Assembly (NCBI GenBank): GCA_036380435.1
Contig: DASVES010000320.1
Span: forward strand, 1-47,276
Reading direction: 5' to 3'
Origin: DASQDT01 sp036380435
GTDB lineage: Bacteria > Acidobacteriota > Blastocatellia > Pyrinomonadales > Pyrinomonadaceae
DNA length: 47,276 nt
Of this stretch, positions 34,471 through 43,566 are shown piece after piece (positions within the stretch are counted from its first letter, which is position 1; each line of letters opens with the position of its first letter). The translations under genes and the position numbers were made by a program. The notes beneath the pieces were generated by a model. That model was not told where the DNA came from and did not search any database. It saw nothing but the letters and a program-made list of their open reading frames with translations.

Positions 34471-35982
34471 TCACTCGGCTAAAACGCCCGCGAGGCGTAG
34501 AAGGTCTGGCAGGGTGAACTGCCCTGGCGTCGGGCCGAGCGTCGGGGCCCAGTCTTGCTCCTTCAGAATCGAGTCGTGGCTCCGGCGCACCAGCCCGATC
34601 AGCACCGACGCGACCAGCGTAGTGCCGACCGGGCCGAGGGAGTTTCCTGAGCCGAATTTCGCCGCCTCGGCCAGGATGTAAAACCACAGCGGGGTGCGGC
34701 CTGAGAAACCTAAGTCCGCTAACACCTGCGCCTGCTTGTGGCTGACCTCGTCGGCGACGCCTTCAATGTCGGCCGCGGACATGCGGTGCTCGGGGGGAAG
34801 GCCGAGAGCCTGTGCGACAGCCTGGCCGGTCGGCATTCTGAGGACGTAGCCGCGCAGAAGGTTTCGGACGGCCAATCTGGTTTCGAACTTCACGAGCATT
34901 CCGTTCTCATCCCGCAGGAATTCGAGCGGCTCGACGAGCTGCGTGTCGAGCCGGCGGGCGACGTTGACTCCCCCGCGCACGAAATTCTTCCAGCGGATGA
35001 CCCAGTTCCCGAGGAGATTGTGGTAGTCGTCCAGCGCATGGGACATGAGAGTGAACCCGAACGGCGTATCTGTCTGCTCTTCATTGAGGTCGTAGGTTCT
35101 CCTGACCATGCTGTGCCCGAAGCGGAAGGCGGCGACGGTGAACTCCAACGGGATGAAGAAGCTGTCGTCGGGCGGGTCGTAGAACTTCTTCGGGTCGGCC
35201 CGGACTTTGGCGAGCGTTTCGGGGTGTCCAATCCGGTCGAGGAAGTCGCCGATCACGATCCACTGGTAGTGCTGTCGGAGGAGCCGGCTCGCCGCTTCAA
35301 AGTCGTTCCCTAAATCGACGATGGCGTTGTGCGCGCGCAGGAAGGCCACGTGCATTTGCGAGACCATCACGTTCTCGTCGTTTCTTCCGTCGCCGATCTT
35401 GGCCGCGCCATTAAGAAGCGGGTCGAACTCTCGGGGGAGATCGTTGAAGTAGTCATGCCCTTCGAGGGGCGTCCCCGCCACCATTTGAAGCAGCATCTTC
35501 TCCCCCTGGCGGGGAGGCGGCTGGCAGTCGGTGTCGTTGCAGTAGCTGCCGTAGACGCTGTCCAGGTCTAAGATGGCCGTGCGGATGTTCTTTATTTGAC
35601 GCGCCTCGTCCAGCGGCAGAGGCGCGAGGTTGTCGTCGTTCAGGGGAATATCTCTCGTCACCGCCTCGAAGGTGATGTCGTGATCCACGAACTGACCGAA
35701 GTAGGTGTAGGCAGACGGGATGTTGGAGTCGGACTGTTGGCCGGGCGCTTCGCTCATGGACTTACCGAGTTCTCTCAGGTTCTTCACCGTGTCGGGGTGT
35801 TCGGGCAGCCGACTCTGGGGGTCATTCTGGAGATCAGGAAACAGATAATCGAAGCGGGTCAGGACGAGCGGGGCCACGTTGATGACCTGACGGCCGAAGC
35901 TGGCGTTGATCAGATGAATGCTCTTGAGGGCGGCATCAACCTGAGCGAGCGTCACCACCTTGCCGTGTGAGATGCGGGGCAT
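34471..35982 (-). CDS. Animal-type heme peroxidase
   Basis: A 503-residue member of the peroxidase-cyclooxygenase superfamily (An_peroxidase fold). The distal site is visible as YTYFGQFVDHDITF, with the calcium-ligand Asp100 and distal His101. GDGRNDEN (about 198-204) is a conserved segment, and the proximal heme ligand is His290 in FRFGHSMVR. It then has LIPLE-type and NLLRG segments. Members oxidise halides or aromatic substrates with hydrogen peroxide. There is no signal peptide, so it is predicted cytoplasmic or exported by another route, which is unusual for the family in eukaryotes but common for bacterial members. AGGAG is seven to eight bases before the ATG. It is the first gene of the run leading into the small protein and the lyase-kinase. 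Confidence 0.93.
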   Translation of the reverse strand: MPRISHGKVVTLAQVDAALKSIHLINASFGRQVINVAPLVLTRFDYLFPDLQNDPQSRLPEHPDTVKNLRELGKSMSEAPGQQSDSNIPSAYTYFGQFVDHDITFEAVTRDIPLNDDNLAPLPLDEARQIKNIRTAILDLDSVYGSYCNDTDCQPPPRQGEKMLLQMVAGTPLEGHDYFNDLPREFDPLLNGAAKIGDGRNDENVMVSQMHVAFLRAHNAIVDLGNDFEAASRLLRQHYQWIVIGDFLDRIGHPETLAKVRADPKKFYDPPDDSFFIPLEFTVAAFRFGHSMVRRTYDLNEEQTDTPFGFTLMSHALDDYHNLLGNWVIRWKNFVRGGVNVARRLDTQLVEPLEFLRDENGMLVKFETRLAVRNLLRGYVLRMPTGQAVAQALGLPPEHRMSAADIEGVADEVSHKQAQVLADLGFSGRTPLWFYILAEAAKFGSGNSLGPVGTTLVASVLIGLVRRSHDSILKEQDWAPTLGPTPGQFTLPDLLRLAGVLAE

Positions 35983-36256
35983 TGTCGTTTCTCCTGAGTG
36001 GGCACACGCCGGGAGGCGTCTGCTCCTTCGCGCTGGGGCCGTCGAGTCTTGCTTCCGAACCCTCCACTGGCCTGAAAGCCCGTGGGGTCGGCTCCGAAGC
36101 CTTTCGTTGCTGGCATTAGTTAACGCACCAGGGAGGCCCGGAAACTATCACCAGAGCCGGGACGCGTCATCGGGCGCGGCGCACCATACCACAAAAGCGG
36201 ACACCCACTGTCAGCTTTGAGCAGGCAGCTCGATAATCCTAATGCGGGGCGCGGGC
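35983..36256. other. Upstream region of the peroxidase run
   Basis: Together with the following terminator this is about 340 bases without a gene. It should carry the promoter for the minus-strand peroxidase. I see no clear -35/-10 pair and no repeat. Confidence 0.4.
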
Positions 36257-36286
36257 AAAAAAATAGGGCGACCGCGCGGCCGCCCT
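36257..36286 (-). terminator. Rho-independent terminator of the DUF5916 gene
   Basis: On the minus strand, AGGGCGGCC-GCGC-GGTCGCCCT forms a nine-pair stem with one mismatch, directly followed by a run of seven T. It begins about 40 bases after the stop of the DUF5916 protein gene. Confidence 0.82.
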
Positions 36287-36325
36287 CAAGTTTGGAGGGA
36301 CAAACAGACCTTTGTTTCGCCGGCC

Positions 36326-38869
36326 CTAGAGGCTGCGGCGGAAGAGGTAGGACATCTTGATGAAGAAGGTGCGGCCGTTGCGTCGGAAGCCGGGTTCGAG
36401 GTCGCCCGAGTAGGGGTTGACGAAGCCGCGGTTGAGGTCGTCGTTGTAGCCGGCGTAGAGCGCGGTGCCGGGGTTGGGCGTCCAGCCCAAAAGGAACTGC
36501 CCGCGCGCGTTCGAGTTCAGTGTGTTGTAGTCGATGCGGGCGCGGGCGAAGGCGAAGCGCGTGAACTGATAGGTGGTGCGCAGGCTGTAGATGGTCGTGT
36601 CGAAGGCGACGAGGCCCGTGTCGTGGCGCACCAGACGGTTCTTGTTGAAGCTGACGCTCATGTTGAGATCGTCGGTCGCCTTGTAGGTCAGTCCGCCGTT
36701 CGTGTAGAGGAAGTCGCCCGCGCCGGGGTCGAGCGGCGCGCCGCAGACGGCCGCCGGCTCTTCCTCGGCGCAACGCCCCGACTCTTCGGCCTCGCGCGCG
36801 CGGACGGCCGCCTGGCTGGCGCGCGGGAAGCGGGGGCCGGCGCCGAAGTCGTAGTCGAGCTGGCCCCAGCGGTAGCCGAAGAAGTAGTTGACCGAAATCC
36901 TCTTGGTCGGCGTCGAACCCATGTAGGCGAAAAAGTTCTTCGAGTAGTCGGAATGCTCGGGGCGGCCCGAGGCGAAGGCCGTCTCGCCGAACTCGTAGGC
37001 GAAGACGCGCTCGTAGCCGGCGTTGAAGCCGGTGCGGAAGTATGTCTGCCGTTGGAGATTGGGGCCGACCTGCCCCTCGTAAGTCCAGTTCTGGAGACGG
37101 CCCTGCCAGTCGAAGTTGCCGCCGAAGTAGTGGTAGGTGTTCCAGGAGATGATGGTCGCCTTCGGCTTCGGCTCGGTGAAGTACTCGAAGTTGAGGTTGT
37201 GGTTGTTGGTGTTGAGGCGGCGGGTGAAGCCCACGTCGGCGCGGTAGCCGGAGGTGCGCCCCGAGCCGTTGACGTTCATCCACGTGTGGCGCGCGCTGCG
37301 CGTGACGTTGTAGGCGTAGGCGAAGCCGTTGAGCGTGCGGCAGGTGTCGTCGGCCGCTTCGGCGGCGAAGTCGCACCGGCGGGAGTTGGTGCCAAGCACC
37401 TGAAACTCGGCCGTCGTCATCTTGTCGAAGCGGAAGCGGCCGTCGAAGCCGCCGACGTAGTTGCTGCGGTCGGCGAAGTTGTAGGCGGTGGCGAGCAAGC
37501 CCAGATGGTTCTCCTTGCCCACGTCGCGCTTGAGACGGAGGATGCCGACGGTGGCGTTCTGGCCGTCGAGGCGGTCGATGGCGGCGGGCAGGTTGTCGGG
37601 GTCGTAGCGCTGATCTTCGGTGTAGTTGCCGGGGGCGTTGTCGGTGGCGTAGAGGATTCCGAAGGTGGTCTTGCCGTGTTTGCCGGAGAGTTTGGCGGCG
37701 ATGTCGGGGTCAACGATGGTGCGCGTGTGGACGGCCTGAATGGGCGTGCGGAAAATCTCGATGCCTTCGAGGAAGAAGGGGCGCTTCTCCTCGAAGAAGA
37801 TGGGGAAGCGCTGGTTGGCCGTATTCACCGTGGCGTCGGCTTCGACCTGTGCGAAGTCGGGGTTGAGGGCGAGGTCTAGGGTGAGGGTCGGCGTGATGCC
37901 CCACTTGGCCGTCAGTCCGGGGTCGAGGTCAATGGGCTGGTTGATGAAGCGGCCCTGATCGGCGACGCCGGTCAGGCGCGATTGCGAGCGCGTCATCGAG
38001 CGGATGCGCTTGCCCGTCTCGGAGACGGTCAGACTCGGGATGAGTTCGAGCGTGCGCTCGGTGGAGATGCCTTCGAGGCCGGTGAGGTGTCCGGCCTGAT
38101 TGAGCAGCCCCGACCGGTCGCGCGAGATGGGCATCCACGAGTCGATCTCGTCGTTGTTGCGGTCGATGTTGCGCCAGATGTGGAGACCCCAGAGCTTGTC
38201 CTTGCCGGCGACGTAGCGCAGCGACTTGAAGGGGATGGCGACTTCGAGCGTCCAACCCGTCTCGCCGATGACGCCCTTCGACTCCATGACGATGTCCACG
38301 CTGAAGTCGTCGTTCTGCCCCTCGGTGCGGATGCCGTCCTGCTGGATGCCGAGCGGATTGAAGCCGAGGATGTAAGCCTTGCGCTGGTCGTTGTAGGTGT
38401 CGATGAAGAAGCGGATGTTGTCTTCGCCGAAGACGTTGTCGCGCTTGGCGACGGTGGCGCGCACCTTGTCCGGCTCGTCGGTGGCGCGCACGCCGAGGTA
38501 GAGATTTTTAGCGTCGTAGCCGATGAAGACTTCCGTGGGCTGCGAGGGCGCGATGTTGTCGCCGGGGTTGGTCTGGTAGAAATCCTTGAAGACGGCCGCC
38601 GTCTTCCACACCTCCTCGTCGAGCTTGCCATCGACGGCCGGCGCCTTGTCGAACTTGACGATCCGCACGGGCTGCTTCTTCTCGATGGGGAGAACGATGG
38701 CCGCCTTGGCGCCGCCGGCCTTCACGTCCTGCTTCTTCGCCGGGGGGTCGCTCGGCGCGGCCGCCGAGGCGACTTCGGGCGACGGGGACGGGACGGGGCG
38801 CGCGTGCGTCAGTTGGGTGGCGGCGCAGAGGGCGACGACTGAGAGCAGCAGCTTTTTTATCATAATCAA
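36326..38869 (-). CDS. DUF5916 protein with carbohydrate-binding family 9-like domain
   Basis: An 847-residue outer-membrane-type protein. It has a signal peptide (MIKKLLLSVVALCAATQLTHA). A CBM9-like N-terminal domain follows at about 80-260 (KAPAVDGKLDEEVWKTAAVF, then EVFIGYDAKNLYLGVRA and DDNVF-type strands). The rest, about 270-847, is a DUF5916 beta-barrel with many aromatic strands, ending FFIKMSYLFRRSL. FFLEGIEIFRTPI is a hallmark stretch of the family. The barrel probably sits in the outer membrane; its transported or bound ligand is unknown. The TTG at 38869 is seven bases from GGAG and is kept as start; the ATG two codons later is the alternative. It is transcribed alone, ending in the terminator just downstream. 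Confidence 0.92.
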   Translation of the reverse strand: MIMIKKLLLSVVALCAATQLTHARPVPSPSPEVASAAAPSDPPAKKQDVKAGGAKAAIVLPIEKKQPVRIVKFDKAPAVDGKLDEEVWKTAAVFKDFYQTNPGDNIAPSQPTEVFIGYDAKNLYLGVRATDEPDKVRATVAKRDNVFGEDNIRFFIDTYNDQRKAYILGFNPLGIQQDGIRTEGQNDDFSVDIVMESKGVIGETGWTLEVAIPFKSLRYVAGKDKLWGLHIWRNIDRNNDEIDSWMPISRDRSGLLNQAGHLTGLEGISTERTLELIPSLTVSETGKRIRSMTRSQSRLTGVADQGRFINQPIDLDPGLTAKWGITPTLTLDLALNPDFAQVEADATVNTANQRFPIFFEEKRPFFLEGIEIFRTPIQAVHTRTIVDPDIAAKLSGKHGKTTFGILYATDNAPGNYTEDQRYDPDNLPAAIDRLDGQNATVGILRLKRDVGKENHLGLLATAYNFADRSNYVGGFDGRFRFDKMTTAEFQVLGTNSRRCDFAAEAADDTCRTLNGFAYAYNVTRSARHTWMNVNGSGRTSGYRADVGFTRRLNTNNHNLNFEYFTEPKPKATIISWNTYHYFGGNFDWQGRLQNWTYEGQVGPNLQRQTYFRTGFNAGYERVFAYEFGETAFASGRPEHSDYSKNFFAYMGSTPTKRISVNYFFGYRWGQLDYDFGAGPRFPRASQAAVRAREAEESGRCAEEEPAAVCGAPLDPGAGDFLYTNGGLTYKATDDLNMSVSFNKNRLVRHDTGLVAFDTTIYSLRTTYQFTRFAFARARIDYNTLNSNARGQFLLGWTPNPGTALYAGYNDDLNRGFVNPYSGDLEPGFRRNGRTFFIKMSYLFRRSL

Positions 38870-39161
38870 TTCTCGACTCCGAAAGCGTTTGCGGGAAGGC
38901 GCGGGGCGTTTTTGAGACGCAACTGCCCCTCACCTGACCACGCCGCACCCGGCGCGCGTCAGGCCGAATCTCTTCCGTTTGTTCGCTTGTGGCGGCGGGT
39001 TTAAAGCGTTAGGGGAGATGCGCTCCGACGAGTCTTAGGCCGCTTCTCAAGACCGTCCCGGTTTTGTTTTTTATCCTGTCTGAAGTGGAATGAAAGTGCG
39101 CGGCGACAGAACACGCGCACCACTCGAATAACGCCCGCCCCCGCGGTGAAGTTTCGCCACC

Positions 39162-39638
39162 TCACCGGGGTTCTGTAAAAAGCGTGTAAAAAACCCGGCT
39201 GAGGGTGGTCAACCCCTGGAGCCTGAGGTCCAGCCCACTGACTAATACCCCGAACCGGCGTTCGCCGTTGAGAACCCGGTCGGCGAAAAGTCCCTCGAAC
39301 TTCGCCGTCGAGCCGTCCTCATAGACCTTCGTCGCGCTGAGTCGCGCGCCGTCGAGCCGGATGTCACGGAGTTCGGCGCGGCGCGCGCCTTCGCGGCTCG
39401 TGATCTTCAGACGCCCGTCCGCTTCCGTACCGACTTCGAGGACGTAAGAGTCGTCGATGCCGATGTAGCGCCCCGCGTAGTCGCGCGCGTCCACGCGGAC
39501 GACCGCCTCGAAACGCTTCTCCTTGTGCTTGTGTTCTCTGTGCTTGTGTTTTTGCGGCGACCCTTCGGCCGTCGCGGCGAGCAGGAGCACCAGCAGTAAC
39601 AGCCCCGCGGCCAGCTCGAATGTATTAGACCTTCTCAT
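39162..39638 (-). CDS. Small secreted protein of unknown function
   Basis: A 158-residue protein with a signal peptide (about 1-26, LAAGLLLLVLLLAATAEG) and then a His/Lys-rich stretch (KHKHREHKHKEK), possibly metal binding. The remaining 110 residues look beta-rich (FEAVVRVDARDYAGRYIGID, DGRLKITSREG, FEGLFADRVLNGE). They resemble the short lipocalin-like domains that follow signal peptides in acidobacteria, but I do not recognise a named family. GGGGG lies eight bases before the ATG; a GTG one codon upstream is the alternative. It stands between the DUF5916 gene and the HEAT-repeat pair, separated by about 290 and 120 bases. Confidence 0.72.
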   Translation of the reverse strand: MRRSNTFELAAGLLLLVLLLAATAEGSPQKHKHREHKHKEKRFEAVVRVDARDYAGRYIGIDDSYVLEVGTEADGRLKITSREGARRAELRDIRLDGARLSATKVYEDGSTAKFEGLFADRVLNGERRFGVLVSGLDLRLQGLTTLSRVFYTLFTEPR

Positions 39639-39760
39639 CACTTCGGCCCCCTTCGCCGTCTATCAAATTAAACACCGCTCGTCGGGGCTTCGTGGCAACA
39701 TTTTTCGCCCGGCGCTCGGCCGCCTCAAATCGACGGGGCGGCCGAGCGTCGCCCGACGCT

Positions 39761-41557
39761 TTATTTCGACAACACCTCGCGGAAGTATTCCAGCGCGCGC
39801 GGGTCGCCCGACTCGCCGAGCCAGTGGATGGCGGCCTTGCGTACTTCTGCGTTCCGGTGCGTCTTGGCGATCTGGATAAGGAGCGGCACGGCCTGCTCGG
39901 GCGGCTTCTCGCTGATGGCGTGCACCGCCTGCTTCTGCACCTCGGTGTCGGCGTCGGACGCGTTGACGGTGTCCTTCAGGAAGTCGAGGCTGCGCTTGCT
40001 GGCCTTCTCGCCGATCCAGTGAATTGCCTGGCGGCGCAGGTCACTGTTATCAGCGCGGCGCGCGACCTCGAAGAGTTTGTCTTCAGCGCGCTGGCTGTCC
40101 ATCTCGGAGAGGGAGTGGAGAATCTGGCGCCGCACGTCTTCGTTGCGGTCGGCGTCGAAGATGCGGACGAGTTCGTCCAAGGCCGACTCGCCGCGCTCGC
40201 CGAGCTGGTGGATGGCGTGGCGGCGCACGTCGCCGGGCTGACTCTGGTCGCGCGCGATCTCAACAATTCGGCTTTGCGCGCGCGGACTCTCCATCTCCGA
40301 GAAGGCGTGGAGGATGGCGCGCTTCACGTCAACGTTTTGCTCCTGCGAGTAGAGGCGCATCAACTCGTCAACCATCGCCTCGGTGTTGCGCTCGCCGAGT
40401 TGGTGAATGGCCTGCTTGCGAACGTCGGGCGGTTCGGCCGTGCGCGCCAGCTCCAGGAGTTTTGCCTCGGCGCGCGGGCTGCGGTGCTCGGCGAGCGCGT
40501 GGATGACCGTGCGCTTCACGTCCTCGCTGCGGTCGTTCGCGAAGATGCTCATCAGGTCGTCAACGGCCCCGTCGCGCTCCGACTCGCCGATGATGTGGAC
40601 GGCCGTGCGGCGCGCGTCCGAGTCCGTGTCGCTCTTGGCCACCTTGATGACGAAGGCATAAGCCTCTTCGCGGTTCTCGTTGTCGTTAACGGCGTGGAGG
40701 ATGCCGCGCTTCACGTCCTCGGGCAGGGCGGCGTTGTAGAGAGTCTGGAGCGTGGAGAGCGCCTCGCGGTCGCGGCTCGCGCCGATGGCGTGCGCGGCCG
40801 TGCGGCGCAGGTCGGTCTTCTCCTGATTGCCGCGGACGAGGGCGGCAAGGAACTCGATCTCGCCGCCCGTGTGACCAAGCCAGTAGACCGCGGCCGAGCG
40901 CACGTTCTCGCTCTTCGAGGTGCGGATGAAAGTTTTGAGGATGTCGGGGACGCGCCGGTCGTCGTGCAGGGCGATGGCGAGCGTGGCGCGCTCTTGCAAT
41001 CGCGGGTCTCCGCTCTGCTCGGCGAGCGGACGCAGGTAAGCGAGGCTCTCCTCGTTGCCCGCGCGGCCCGCGAAGTAGACGGGATAGCCGCTGTACTCAC
41101 GCGCGCGGTCGAGGTTGTAGACCTCCATGCGGGTCAGCTTCCCCGACGCGGGGTCGCGCAGGACGAAGAGGCCGAGGTTGCGCGTCTCGGCCGTGGTGCC
41201 GGCGCGCGTCGTGCCGATGAAGACGTGGATGCCGCCCATCGTGTTCATCGAGCCGTGGAACTCGCCGCCGCCGGGATCGACGGCGACGCCGGGGCGCACG
41301 TCGAACGTGTAGGCCGTCCAGAAGGGCGCGCGTGGCGAAGAGGTGCGCGCCTGACGCGACGCCGCTTCGAGCTTGGCGGCGAGGTCCGCGCCCTCGACGT
41401 TGACGAAGGGCGGCGCCTGCCGCGCGGTCTGCGGCGACTGCTCCGTGGCGGCCTCCACGGACTCGGCCGAGAGCGCGGCGCCGTGCCCGCGAGCGCAGGC
41501 CGCGCCGGTGAAAGCGAGGGCCGCGAGGAGAGAGATGGTGGCGGTCGTTTTTCGCAT
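39761..41557 (-). CDS. Secreted HEAT-repeat protein
   Basis: A 598-residue protein. A signal peptide ends near AACARG, where the cysteine could be lipidated, though the box is weak. A non-repeat domain of about 130 residues follows (PFWTAYTFDVRPGVAV, GIHVFIGTTRAG). From about residue 190 to the end run some 12 HEAT units of about 31 residues. Their consensus alternates DVRRQAIHQLGER-ES-ALDELVRI with DVKR-ILHA-SEM. Such arrays are protein-binding superhelices. It follows a paralogue (41795-43540) on the same strand with a palindromic element between. With the ECF sigma and anti-sigma genes farther upstream it may be an envelope-stress unit. No catalytic residues are visible. Confidence 0.9.
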   Translation of the reverse strand: MRKTTATISLLAALAFTGAACARGHGAALSAESVEAATEQSPQTARQAPPFVNVEGADLAAKLEAASRQARTSSPRAPFWTAYTFDVRPGVAVDPGGGEFHGSMNTMGGIHVFIGTTRAGTTAETRNLGLFVLRDPASGKLTRMEVYNLDRAREYSGYPVYFAGRAGNEESLAYLRPLAEQSGDPRLQERATLAIALHDDRRVPDILKTFIRTSKSENVRSAAVYWLGHTGGEIEFLAALVRGNQEKTDLRRTAAHAIGASRDREALSTLQTLYNAALPEDVKRGILHAVNDNENREEAYAFVIKVAKSDTDSDARRTAVHIIGESERDGAVDDLMSIFANDRSEDVKRTVIHALAEHRSPRAEAKLLELARTAEPPDVRKQAIHQLGERNTEAMVDELMRLYSQEQNVDVKRAILHAFSEMESPRAQSRIVEIARDQSQPGDVRRHAIHQLGERGESALDELVRIFDADRNEDVRRQILHSLSEMDSQRAEDKLFEVARRADNSDLRRQAIHWIGEKASKRSLDFLKDTVNASDADTEVQKQAVHAISEKPPEQAVPLLIQIAKTHRNAEVRKAAIHWLGESGDPRALEYFREVLSK

Positions 41558-41640
41558 AACGGAATTCCTTTACGAGGTTAGGGGTCTTGCCTTCGGGATT
41601 GGGCTTCGGCCGCTACCCGCGAGTTCACAAAACGGTATTC

Positions 41641-41757
41641 ACATGGATGGACAGGATGAGTAGGATAAGAAGAGTTAAGATTTCAAATCTCAAATTTCAA
41701 ATCTGAAATCAATTCTTTCCTGCTTTCATCCTGTTCCGTCCTGTCCATCCATGTTAA
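41641..41757. repeat. Palindromic element with ACATGGATGGACAGGATG ends
   Basis: The left arm starts ACATGGATGGACAGGATGAG and the right arm ends GTCCTGTCCATCCATGT. The middle is rich in TTTCAAAT/ATTTGAAA words. It lies between two HEAT-repeat genes. Its ends match those of the element at 45525 over about 18 bases, and it shares the middle words with the one at 6265. Confidence 0.9.
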
Positions 41758-41794
41758 TTCTTCCGGCCCGGCACGTGGCCCGAGGCCGGCGCGT

Positions 41795-43540
41795 TTACGG
41801 CTTCAACAAATCTTCGAGGAACTTGAGCGCGTCGGGGTCGTCCGACTCGCCGATCCAGTGGATGGCCTGCTTGCGCAGCTCGACGGAGGAGTCGCGGCGC
41901 GCCACGTCCATCAGCTTCTGGAGCGCGCGCTTGTGCTTCGACTCGCTGAAGGCGTGCAGGAGCTGGCGCTTGACCTCGTGCTGCGTCTCGGCGTCGTACA
42001 TCGAGATGAGCATGTCGAGCGTCTGCGCGTCGTCGCCCTCGGCGAGCTGGTGGATGGCCGCGCGCCGCAACTCCACGTCGTCGCCCGTGCGGGCGGCCTC
42101 GATGAGCTTCTGGCGCGCGCGCGGACTCTTCATCTCCGAGAAGGCGTGGATGATCTGACGACGGATTTCGTTGTTGCGCTCCGACGCGTAAATCCGCATC
42201 AACTCGTCTAAGGCCGACTCGCCGCGCTCGCCGAGCTGGTGGATGGCCTGCCGGCGCACCTCGACGCTCTCGCTGGCGCTACGCGCGATCTCGCTGATCT
42301 TCGCCTGTGCGCGCGGGTCGTCCATCTCGGAGAGGGCGTGGATGATCTGCCGCTTGATATCGACGTTGCTGTCCGCGCCGTAAATCTGCGCCAGACTGTC
42401 GAAGGCCGCGGGCGACTTCTGCTCGCCGAGCCAGTGGACGGCCTGCCGGCGCATATCGATGTGCTCGCCGGGGCTGCGGGCGATCTCGACGAGCTTGGAG
42501 TGCGCGCGCGCGTCCTTCGTGTCGAAGAAGCCGTGAATGATCTGCCGCTTGATATCGATGCTCGGCTCGGAGTTGTAGAGCTGCACCAGCTCGTCGAAGG
42601 CGGCCGGAGTTTCCCGCTCGCCGATCCAGTGGATAGCCGCGCGCCGCAGGTCGTCCGACTCCGTGCGGCTGCGCGCGATGGCGAGGAGCTTGGCGTGCGC
42701 GCGCGGAACCTCGTCCATCTCGAAGAAGGCGTGGAGCATTTGCCGCTTAACGTCGGAGTTGCGCTCGGCGTCGTAGAGCTGGATGAGCGGGTCGAGCACG
42801 GCCTCGCCGCCCTCGTTGGCGAGGCTGTGGATGGCGCGGGCGCGCAGCTTCTCGTCCGCCTGGCTGCGCGCGATGTCGAGCAGGAACGGGATCGCCTGCG
42901 CTCCGCCGTGCGCGCCGACGAGCGAGACGGCCGCCTCCATCAGGCGTGGGCCGGCGGTCGAGCCGGGCTTGATGATTTCGCGGACGTAGGTCATCGCGCG
43001 CTCGGGGTTGGACTGGAAGAGACTTTGCAGAGCGACGATCTTGATCTCCTCCTGCTCCTGCGAGTCGTTGAGGGTGTTCTGGGCGATGCCGCCCTCGCCG
43101 AGGGTGCCGGCGATCTCGTTGAGCATGGCGCGCGCATCGTCGGCCCAGGACGACTGCGCGTGCTTCTTGAGCAGGCGCTGGAGCTGCGCGGCGGCGCCGC
43201 GCGGGTCGCCCTGCTTATTCAGGGAGTAGGCGAGCCAGTAGAGCGCCACGTCCACGTCCCTGTCCTTCGGGTAGGCGTTGACGAACTGCGAGAACTTCTC
43301 GGCGGCCTTCGCCCACTGCTCGGCGTCGATGAGGTCGCGCCCCTCGCGCAGCGCGCGCATGGCGGGCGTGTTCGAGGTCTGGACGAACTGGTTGAACTTC
43401 TTGAGGTCCTGATCCGTCCCGTCGGCCTTGGTGGCTGCGCTGCCGGCGCCCGTGGCCGAGAGGCCGAGGGCGGCGACGGCGACGAGGAGCGCGCGGGCGT
43501 TTGGGCGAACCTGTTTGAGTGCGTTGAGGGCGTATGACAT
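41795..43540 (-). CDS. Secreted HEAT-repeat protein with TPR-like N-terminus
   Basis: A 581-residue paralogue of the protein at 39761-41557. A signal peptide (about 1-36) precedes a TPR-like helical domain (LREGRDLIDAEQWAKAAEKF, VALYWLAYSLNKQGDPRGAA) and a short linker. From about residue 165 on there are some 13 HEAT units with the same alternating consensus: VRRQAIHQLGERGES-ALDELMRI and IKRQIIHALSEMDDPRAQ. The N-terminal 50 residues resemble YfgC/BamD-type tol-pal system repeats in order only. It lies 26 bases downstream of the anti-sigma factor gene on the same strand, so it is probably part of the sigma operon. It would act in the periplasm. Confidence 0.9.
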   Translation of the reverse strand: MSYALNALKQVRPNARALLVAVAALGLSATGAGSAATKADGTDQDLKKFNQFVQTSNTPAMRALREGRDLIDAEQWAKAAEKFSQFVNAYPKDRDVDVALYWLAYSLNKQGDPRGAAAQLQRLLKKHAQSSWADDARAMLNEIAGTLGEGGIAQNTLNDSQEQEEIKIVALQSLFQSNPERAMTYVREIIKPGSTAGPRLMEAAVSLVGAHGGAQAIPFLLDIARSQADEKLRARAIHSLANEGGEAVLDPLIQLYDAERNSDVKRQMLHAFFEMDEVPRAHAKLLAIARSRTESDDLRRAAIHWIGERETPAAFDELVQLYNSEPSIDIKRQIIHGFFDTKDARAHSKLVEIARSPGEHIDMRRQAVHWLGEQKSPAAFDSLAQIYGADSNVDIKRQIIHALSEMDDPRAQAKISEIARSASESVEVRRQAIHQLGERGESALDELMRIYASERNNEIRRQIIHAFSEMKSPRARQKLIEAARTGDDVELRRAAIHQLAEGDDAQTLDMLISMYDAETQHEVKRQLLHAFSESKHKRALQKLMDVARRDSSVELRKQAIHWIGESDDPDALKFLEDLLKP

Positions 43541-43566
43541 TTTCTTCTCGGCTTTCTTCGAGTGGT

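Noticed and set aside
28922..36150. AAACTATCACC shared by the regions upstream of the membrane-protein gene (28922-28932) and the peroxidase gene (about 36140-36150)
   Set aside because: Only 11 bases and only two copies; many such matches are expected by chance in 47 kb, so I do not call an operator.
36242..37879. Plus-strand open frame of 545 codons and minus-strand frame 36120-37376
   Set aside because: Both overlap the DUF5916 gene, whose motifs are clear; the alternatives are low-complexity Val/Gly or Arg/Leu strings.
39692..41581. Plus-strand open frame of 629 codons
   Set aside because: Antisense shadow of the HEAT-repeat gene, produced by its repeated GC-rich codons; no family resemblance, no ribosome site.
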